The translations under genes and the position numbers were made by a program. A stretch of DNA of 64,000 nucleotides from Oegoconia quadripuncta (Eukaryota > Arthropoda > Insecta > Lepidoptera > Autostichidae): positions 38,250,778 to 38,314,777 of the forward strand of contig OX438744.1 in assembly GCA_949316235.1 (NCBI GenBank). Direction: 5' to 3'. This document shows positions 57,355-64,000 of this stretch, piece after piece (the first letter of the stretch is position 1; each line of letters opens with the position of its first letter). The notes under the pieces are model-generated. The model saw nothing but the letters and a program-made list of their open reading frames with translations, made no database searches and had not been told where the DNA came from.

Positions 57355-57600
57355 TACACACATAACGTCATGACCTATATCCCAAATGAAGTGGTCAGAG
57401 ATATCCCAAACAATAGTGTTTCGGTGTTCCAAACATTAATATAATGATTGAAACAACATACCCGGTTCACCTTATGAAATATACAGAAATGCACACGTGA
57501 CCCTATCGCCGTTGAAACGTGCAAATTTATGGATGTTTTCTGGTGGAAAGTCCCTTAGTCGCCTTTTACGACACCCACGCGAAGAGAAGGGAAACCACAC
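57355..57600 (+). repeat. Repeat family F, full-length single copy
   Basis: ACGTCATGACCTATATCCCA through GCCGTTGAAACGTGCAAATT to TTACGACACCCACGC; shows the F unit without the tandem expansion. Confidence 0.7.
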
Positions 57601-57771
57601 AGCACTTTGAAAATCAATTAAACGAGTAATTGTCTGTCTTATTACAAATTGTTAATACCTTATCTGATACCTCGTATTTTGTTTGGAAACAGTCGTATAT
57701 TCAAACTGTAGCTAGCCCGTGGCTTCCTCCAAATGGAATTACTTTATCGCTGACTTGACCTCCTTCTTTTT

Positions 57772-58025
57772 GACGACCAATTGGTGTAGTGGATAGTGAC
57801 CCTGTCAGCGAAACCAACAGTTGCGGTTTTTCGAAACCGGGATTCGTCCCGCGACGGGTAAATGTTTGTGTGATGAATATGAACATTTATTCCTGAGTCA
57901 TGCGATGTTTATATAAATATTTATCTATGTTTATCCGTTTTCAAGTATCCATAGTACAAGCTTTGCTTAGTTTGGGACTAGATGATTGGTGTAAGTATCC
58001 GAAAAAATATTTATTATTATTATTT
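57772..58025 (+). mobile_element. SINE family A with disrupted B box
   Basis: GACGACCAATTGGTGTAGTG start. The B-box area is expanded (GGTTTTTCGAAACCGGGATT). The rest is typical. Confidence 0.85.
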
Positions 58026-58062
58026 ATTCTTTTTGGTAGTTATTTAAAAAGTAACCTATGTA

Positions 58063-58135
58063 CTTCCTACAACCTTGGGATCTTCAAGAGCAGGGTGAAT
58101 AGACATCTACTAAGATCGCGTGCGTCATCTTCGGC
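58063..58135 (+). mobile_element. LINE family D fragment
   Basis: CCTACAACCTTGGGATCTTC, then CATCTACTAAGATCGCGTGC. Confidence 0.65.
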
Positions 58136-58469
58136 ATCAAAAAATATCTTAGCCAATGACAGGATGTCCTAGATAATAAAAGTTACCGTAGCAATAAGGC
58201 AGAGCAGACCACTCATACATTTACGGTTTGGTCTCTGTACGACTCTATTACAAATGCGCGTGGGCATAATCGGTCATACCTAATCAATATTCAACGTTAC
58301 ACCATGAAGGGCGTACAACTAAAAACTAAGTCACGACCGCCACTAACAGGCCGTGAACTAAAAAATTAACTAAACTCTACCGTTATAGTTGTGCTGCGTA
58401 AGATAATACGATTTGAATAATATACCTTATTTAATGATACAAGAATCTTTGAATAATATTGATTATTTA

Positions 58470-58583
58470 ATCAATCATATACTCTTTATTGCACAATTAA
58501 CAAAACGATATAAATGATTACAGCGTATATCATTAATCGCAGAAAAAGGCGGCCTTATCGCTAACAGCGATCTCGTCCAAGCG
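58470..58583 (-). mobile_element. LINE family G 3' tail
   Basis: TTTAATCAATCATATACTCT and AAAAAGGCGGCCTTATCGCT, matching 26975-27095 reversed in pattern. Confidence 0.55.
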
Positions 58584-58586
58584 CAC

Positions 58587-58917
58587 CTCCGGCTCCGTGG
58601 CTCAATGTAAACAACATAGGGTTTACGATTCGGAGGTCGCGGGTTCGATACCCAGCGGGGTACATGTTTAGTACTCGGTTTGGTTGGTGGTAGGGCATTT
58701 TAAATGTTCGCCTGGCTAGCTACCACCATCTTATTTAAATCTGCAGCCAAACAGCAATGTTAATAGCATTGTTGTGTTCCGGTTGTCATAGATAAGATAG
58801 TCAGTCCCCCAATAGGATGGGGTTTCCGGGTCAGTACGCTTCCACCTTCGGCCTCCTCTACACTTAACGTCAGGTGTGATTAAGATCAAGTACTAACCTG
58901 TTGTGCATAATTAGGAT
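58587..58917 (+). mobile_element. SINE family C, full length
   Basis: CCTCCGGCTCCGTGGCTCAA start to GTCAGGTGTGATTAAGATCA and GTGCATAA. Confidence 0.9.
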
Positions 58918-59044
58918 AAAGATACAAGCTACCAGTAGAGGAGGTTTGCACTAATAGTAGCAATACGGGTGTATTTTATAGTTGGTAATTATTATATAAC
59001 GTAAAGATAAAAATACATAAACTAAACTTAGAGAGGTTATTTAT

Positions 59045-59500
59045 TTATTTATATTTATTCCATTCTTTATTGCAAATAAACACAAAATATACATTTGTCA
59101 GATACAAAGTTACAAAGGTGAGCTTATCTCTAAGAGAGATCTCTTCCAGCCAACCCTATAAGCGGTTAGAAAGTGTATAACGGGGAATAAAAAAGGGCGT
59201 ACAACGCAATGGTGATTAAGTAAAAAAGTCTATAATACATAAATACTTGTAAATAACTAAATATAACTACATGAATATAATACTAAATAAACCTAAATAA
59301 AACATTTAATTAGATATATAATTAATATATTATATAAATATCAATATATAACATTACTTCTTATGCCAATTGCGACAGGTAGTGTTCTTTTAAGCGCTTT
59401 TTGAAAACTGGTGGTTTAGGTACTCTCGAATGTCTGCAGGAAGATCATTCCACAGCCGAGCAGCATACACGGTAAAAGAATTAAAAAAGAATTTAGAGTT
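59045..59500 (-). mobile_element. LINE 3' end, antisense, with coding remnant
   Basis: Antisense YAARLWNDLPADIRE block at about 59412-59465. The 3' UTR runs to TTTATTGCAAATAAAC at the left. Related to family G. Confidence 0.65.
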
Positions 59501-59639
59501 AGCTAGGGGATAGTCCAGGGTCTTAGTAACGCATGACTAAGACATGTCTTATTTATTGACTGTCTTGAAGTAGCCTAGCATATAGATTTATTCTGTATAC
59601 CTGCTCTATTTATAATATCTAGTTTGTACCTGCAGATGG

Positions 59640-59800
59640 TTATATTATTTTAATTCATAGAAGCCCTAGCTTCGCCTGAAACACAGGATTTTCCTAGTTC
59701 AGGCACTAGTGGTACAGTTGCAATTCGTATCATTATGTAGATTCTATGTTTCAATGTACCATTTGAATTAATAAATATATTTGATTTGATTTGAAACTTA
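59640..59800 (+). mobile_element. LINE-like tail ending (TTTGA)n
   Basis: ATAAATATATTTGATTTGAT end; upstream no clear coding frame. Confidence 0.35.
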
Positions 59801-59961
59801 CAAATCAGTATGCTGAAACGATTAATACAAAAGATCCATAATTCTTCATATAATAGTACAAAATTGTTTTTTGACCGTGTTAAGTTGAAGAGATATTGTT
59901 TTACGATTAAATTTACGACAGAAAATGGAATAATTCAAATAACATACATACATAAAGTCAT

Positions 59962-60345
59962 AATTAGGGAGTTAAACAGTGTGAATGAAGACGTAGTGAA
60001 AAAGATTGAAAAAGGTACGCTGAGATGGTTTGAACATGTGGAGAGGATGAATGAAAGAAGACTTACGAAAGATATATACAAAGCGAATGTGGATGGTAGT
60101 GTTGGTAGGTCATACATGCTCGTCGTTTTAGGGTACTCTTGACTTGGCCTTTCTTTAAGACGTCCCCGATTTGATCATGGTACGTTCGCCGTGGTCTTCC
60201 CCTACCAACACTACCATCCACATTCGCTTCGTATATCTCTTACGCTTCTTTTATTCATCCTCTCCACATGTCCAAACCATCTCAGCATACCTTTTTCAAT
60301 CTTTGTCACAACGTCTTCCTTCACACTGCTTAACTCCCTAATTAC
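59962..60345. repeat. Head-to-head foldback of two LINE family H copies
   Basis: Plus-strand copy 59962-60109 (NEDVVKKIEKGTLRWFEHV) and minus-strand copy 60111-60345 overlap in content for about 145 bp and face each other. The inner 60110-60200 belongs only to the antisense copy. The arms differ at several positions. Confidence 0.75.
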
Positions 60346-60433
60346 AATATCCCTGATTCTATCTTTCAAAGTCGCCCCAGTCTACTCATACTACATTCAA
60401 ATAAATTGTTGATATTTAGTATTCTTATATATA

Positions 60434-60693
60434 TACGACCTGTTTGGTGTAGTGGTTAGCAACTCTGACCATCATACCAAAGGGTTGCGGGTTCGAAAAC
60501 CCGCTATGGGCATATGTTTGTGTGATGAATACGGACATGTGTACCCGAGTTTTGGAGGTTTTCATTTATAATAAGTATTTATTTACAAAAAAAATGTATT
60601 TATGTAGCCATCTGGTATCCACAACACAAGCCTATAGTTGCTTACTGTGGAACCAGATGGCGCTGTGTGTATGTCTAAGTATATTTATTTAAA
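60434..60693 (+). mobile_element. SINE family B, full length
   Basis: ACGACCTGTTTGGTGTAGTG, GGTTCGAAAACCCGC (B box with insertion), CACAAGCCTATAGTTGC, (TATT) tail. Confidence 0.9.
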
Positions 60694-60723
60694 AACTGTA
60701 TGGTTGGCTACACTGCTGGACAG

Positions 60724-60872
60724 ATCCCGCCTCCACACTCCTCCCACTGTAACTCCTGTAAGCCAGGATCAACAGTGGTACTCGACACGGCGCCTACTGA
60801 AGGTAGACGGTGCCCTACGTGATTCTATTGCTACCTTGGACCCCAGACTAAATAAAGAAAGGAATAGAGTGT
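60724..60872 (+). other. Exon-like open segment, plus strand
   Basis: Acceptor CTGCTGGACAG before 60724 and donor GTGT/GTAAGT after 60872 bound an open frame with SRLHTPPTVTPVSQDQQWYS and LNKERNRV blocks. It has coding-like composition and is unlike any repeat in the window. It may be an exon of the gene that starts at 47000, or of another gene. Phase 2 entry means it cannot directly follow 47000-47132 (phase 1). Confidence 0.4.
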
Positions 60873-60879
60873 GTAAGTA

Positions 60880-62075
60880 GGAAAAGAAGCAGAACACTGC
60901 TGGACAATGAAATATTACAGCAGCTCTATTTTAGCGATGTACACTAGTCTACGTGATGTGTAGGTAACTGTTAAGCTAACGGCAACTGGCAGCTAACTTT
61001 CATCGTATCCCATTCAATGTAATTGCTTAATAACTTGTTTTGATTACGCCAGTACACAGGTTCTCAAACATACCGCACCACCCACTTTGAGAATAAAAAA
61101 AATGCCAGAGCCCATCATAAAACAGCCTTTTTTTTGTATTTATTTAAGAGCGTTTATCCCACACGGCATTCCATACAAACTTCAAGTCCAAATTTTTCGA
61201 AATGAATAGTCCGATTTTAATGAAACTTATTAGCAGGATACACAGATCTAAAAAGTCAGTAGAAATATTTTCAAAATGTCGATTTTAAAATGATATTTTT
61301 TCGGTTTCTATGAAATACTTAAAATCGCTCTAATTTAGTAGTCCTACTCTTTTTCGTAAATATTCTCTGCTAACTTTTTAGATTTACCTATCCTACTTAT
61401 ACGTATAAAGTTTCATTAGAATCGGTCTATACTTTTCGAAAAATTTGGACTTGAAAATGTGTGAGATAAACACGCATAAGGTTCATCTACATTGCACCAT
61501 TTCTTAAACTATATTTATTTGCTTACTGTCTGATTCCAGATGCACAACTGTTTACAGATAAACACAAAATGCATGTTAAATTGCCGGAGTCAAAGTACAG
61601 ATCGCTGGTTTGGCTAATACTTCTTTGTTAAGTAGGCAGCACAAGCGTGGCACAGGGGAGTTACGCTCAAAAGCAGTTCTACGGTGCTTTTGCAAATATT
61701 ATTTTTAAACGTGCTATATGATAGAGATACTAGTAGAATTTTACCTGTAGCAGTGCGTATTTTAGTTTGGGCTAGTTGGTTGAGTAGAAGGAATTTTAAA
61801 CAAGGTATTTGTGTAGTTAGACACACGTACAGTTCACCGCACACCATTTATGGGCCATCTGTACGTTGTATGGGCGCGCTACCGCACGGCAGCTCAACTT
61901 ATACTGGCACTGTTATGCTTGACGTGTGGTTGACTGTATCACAAGATAGATATAGATAGATGGCAGAGAAGTGTTGCTAGCATGGAAAAAGGAGAATATT
62001 AATGTTGGATTGCCAACACAGATGTTTGATGTATATATTTGAATAACATAGAAAATCTAGAAAACCCCCGTTTAT
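60880..62075. other. Unassigned sequence
   Basis: A palindromic-looking AT-rich stretch (61150-61460) contains AAATTTTTCGAAAT and its reverse AATTTGGACTTGAA; it may be a decayed inverted-repeat element. ORFs at 61614-61959 overlap on both strands and are not convincing. Confidence 0.35.
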
Positions 62076-62079
62076 CATA

Positions 62080-62185
62080 TCTGGCCCAGAACGTCCACTG
62101 CTGAACATAGGTCTCCTCCATTGTTTTCGAGAGCAACGGGCTGGAAATGGTTTTCGTCCAGCGACTTGATGTCATATGGCATATT
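62080..62185 (-). mobile_element. LINE family K 3' end, antisense
   Basis: GTCCACTGCTGAACATAGGT followed by the antisense of the coding end. Confidence 0.6.
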
Positions 62186-62467
62186 GTTGTGGGGAAACGC
62201 TGCTGACATACATATCATTTTTGTTCTGCAGAAAGCGTGCTATTCGTGCCATTTATAAATTAGGACCTATAGTGTCTCTAGAGATCACGAATTAGAATCA
62301 TACATTAAACATTTGAATCGTAGGTATGAGCTGTGAAATTTCATTATTTGATTTGCGTAAAGACCGGATCATTGAAACAATCAAAATGGCACAAATGTGG
62401 ACTCAGCCACACGCCTATTTCGTCATTGCAACAAATGCCGAGTTGTGTGGTGAAAAACTCCACCATT

Positions 62468-62708
62468 GACGACCGATTGGTGTAGTGGATAGTGACCCTA
62501 TCAGCGAAACCAACGGTTGCGGGTTCGAATCCCGCGAGGGGTCAATGTTTGTGTGATGAATATAAACATTTATTCCCGAGTCATGGATGTTTATATAATT
62601 ATTTATGTATGTTTATCCGTTATCTAGTATTCATAGTACAAGCTTTGCTTAGTTTGGGACTAGGTGATTGGTGTAAGTGTCCGAAATATTTATTTATTTA
62701 TTTATTAT
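62468..62708 (+). mobile_element. SINE family A, full length, near consensus
   Basis: GACGACCGATTGGTGTAGTG through GGTTCGAATCCCGCGAGGGG to CCGAAATATTTATTTATT. Confidence 0.92.
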
Positions 62709-62831
62709 TGTGACCGGAAAGTAACAAAAAAAGCATGGAGCATCTTTTAAATGATAACAAACCGTTATGCATAAAAAAAAAACAATTCGTTAAACTACCG
62801 GGATCACGGCGAAAGAGATTTGTTTGCGCGA

Positions 62832-63273
62832 CCATAACTAACATCTACCCACTGCCGGGGATATAGACCTTCCCTCGTATATGAGGGAGTATGGGCCGGT
62901 ACACCACGCTGGCCCAGTGCGGGTTGGGGACTTGACATTCCTTTGAATTTAAATTTCTCCGGCATACAGGTTTCCTCACAATGCTTTCCTTCACCGGTTA
63001 AGAGCAGTCGGATGAATACACATGAATAATTAAATGAAATTTAAAAACTCATTGGTACATGGCCTGCCAGGGAATCGAACGCGGACCTTCAAAATTGGGA
63101 GACTTTTTTTTTTATGGTTAACTGGATACGCATTGATGGGAAGTGATGATGTGGACGAAGATGAAGCACGCGATCTCAGCAGATGCCTATACACCCTGCT
63201 CTTGAAGATCCCAAGGTTGTAGGATTCAGGAAAGACTTTAAATTACTCTTAACCGCCGAGCCACCGACGCTCC
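62832..63273 (-). mobile_element. SINE family N copy 2, split by LINE D
   Basis: CCCTCGTATATGAGGGAGTA on the left, head GAGCCACCGACGCTCC on the right; LINE D piece at 63103-63238 interrupts it. Confidence 0.8.
63103..63238 (-). mobile_element. LINE family D 3' end inside SINE N
   Basis: T run, AACTGGATACGC, then the antisense coding end GATCCCAAGGTTGTAGGATT. Part of the CACCTGATG motif is lost. Confidence 0.75.
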
Positions 63274-63439
63274 TGTTACATTTGTATTGCAGACGAATTC
63301 TTGTTTATTTATTATTGCTATCTCAATCGAGACCGGGTAATTGGGACGTAGGAATGGTTTCAAAACTAGAACGCGCCGTGTGTTGCCAAAGTTCGGAAAC
63401 CAGAAATAAAGATCGGAACAATGGAATGAAAGTAGAATA

Positions 63440-63590
63440 AACATATATAACGTCACGACCGTCATCCCAAATGGTGTGGTCCGTGATAAATGTACACGTC
63501 ACGGGGATTAGCCCATCGCCATTAAAACGTGCAAAGTTACCCACTGAAAGAGATGGGTTAGTTCTATCTTTTTTCGTGTCGAAACCACAT
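63440..63590 (+). repeat. Repeat family F, decayed copy
   Basis: ACGTCACGACCGTCATCCCA, ATTAGCCCATCGCCATTAAA. Confidence 0.6.
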
Positions 63591-63591
63591 A

Positions 63592-63867
63592 ACACTGAGG
63601 GATATAGACCTTCCCTCGTATTTGAAGGAGTATGGGCCACCACGCTGGCCCAATGCGGGTTGGGGACTTCACGTGCCTTCGAATTTTTATTTCTCAGGCA
63701 TACAGGTTTCCTCACGATGTTTTCCTTCACCGTTTAAGAGCGGTCGGATAAATGCACATAAGTAGTTAAATTATACATTTTAAAACTCATTGGTGGTCTG
63801 CCTGGGAATCGAAGCCGGACCTACCAAATTGGGAGACCGCGTCGTAACCGCTGAGCCAACGACGCTA
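63592..63867 (-). mobile_element. SINE family N copy 3
   Basis: GACCTTCCCTCGTATTTGAA to CTGAGCCAACGACGCTAAG. Confidence 0.8.
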
Positions 63868-64000
63868 AGATCGTTTAGTTTTTAATATAAAGAAACCCAT
63901 TTAAATTGTACCACGCATTACTGTGATACGTTCATCGGGGGGTTTAATAAGCCATGAATAAATATGAAATAATAAAAAATATGAAAGTAAAGCTCTTGTG

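Overview
The window looks like nuclear DNA of a lepidopteran insect (butterfly or moth). The evidence is AT-rich non-coding DNA, a coding gene cut into short exons by repeat-filled introns, several tRNA-derived SINE families in many copies, non-LTR retrotransposon tails, a BEL/Pao LTR retrotransposon, Tc1/mariner and Harbinger-like DNA elements, Helitron-like ends and short TTAGG-type tracts. Nothing bacterial or viral-genomic (operons, ribosome binding sites, CRISPR) is present. The species cannot be fixed from the sequence alone.

Layout. 1-8942 (minus strand): a non-LTR retrotransposon whose second ORF (endonuclease, then reverse transcriptase) is split by a complete BEL/Pao element at 2022-8349, with identical 181-bp LTRs, a 5-bp target duplication and one uninterrupted 1738-codon polyprotein. 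8943-9960: decayed reverse-transcriptase pieces. 10467-43915 (minus strand): the main host gene, recognised here as the Mediator subunit MED26. It is assembled from nine exons whose splice phases all agree: 43853-43915, 24432-24506, 23240-23375, 21806-21838, 19512-19628, 17555-17633, 15666-15846, 14137-14245 and 10467-10779. The last exon or exons lie beyond the left edge or were not found. The first intron is 19.3 kb. All introns are packed with SINEs, LINE tails, MITEs and nested insertions.

43916-47000 is the region between MED26 and a second gene that starts on the plus strand. Its first coding exon is at 47000-47132 (unrecognised protein), and an exon-like open segment at 60724-60872 could belong to it. 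From 47133 to the right edge I see mainly repeats: SINEs, LINE ends, two TIR elements, a 139-bp tandem repeat and a foldback of two LINE copies.

I see no new defence or metabolic system. The best leads are the nested young BEL element, the fully phased MED26 model (33-nt microexon, two SUMO-interaction-like motifs, a GGGGGC repeat in coding sequence), a GC-rich insertion made of successive hairpins, a large inverted repeat at 18121-18818, a SINE-SINE chimera joined at the palindromic B box, and a tail motif shared by one SINE and two LINE-like families.
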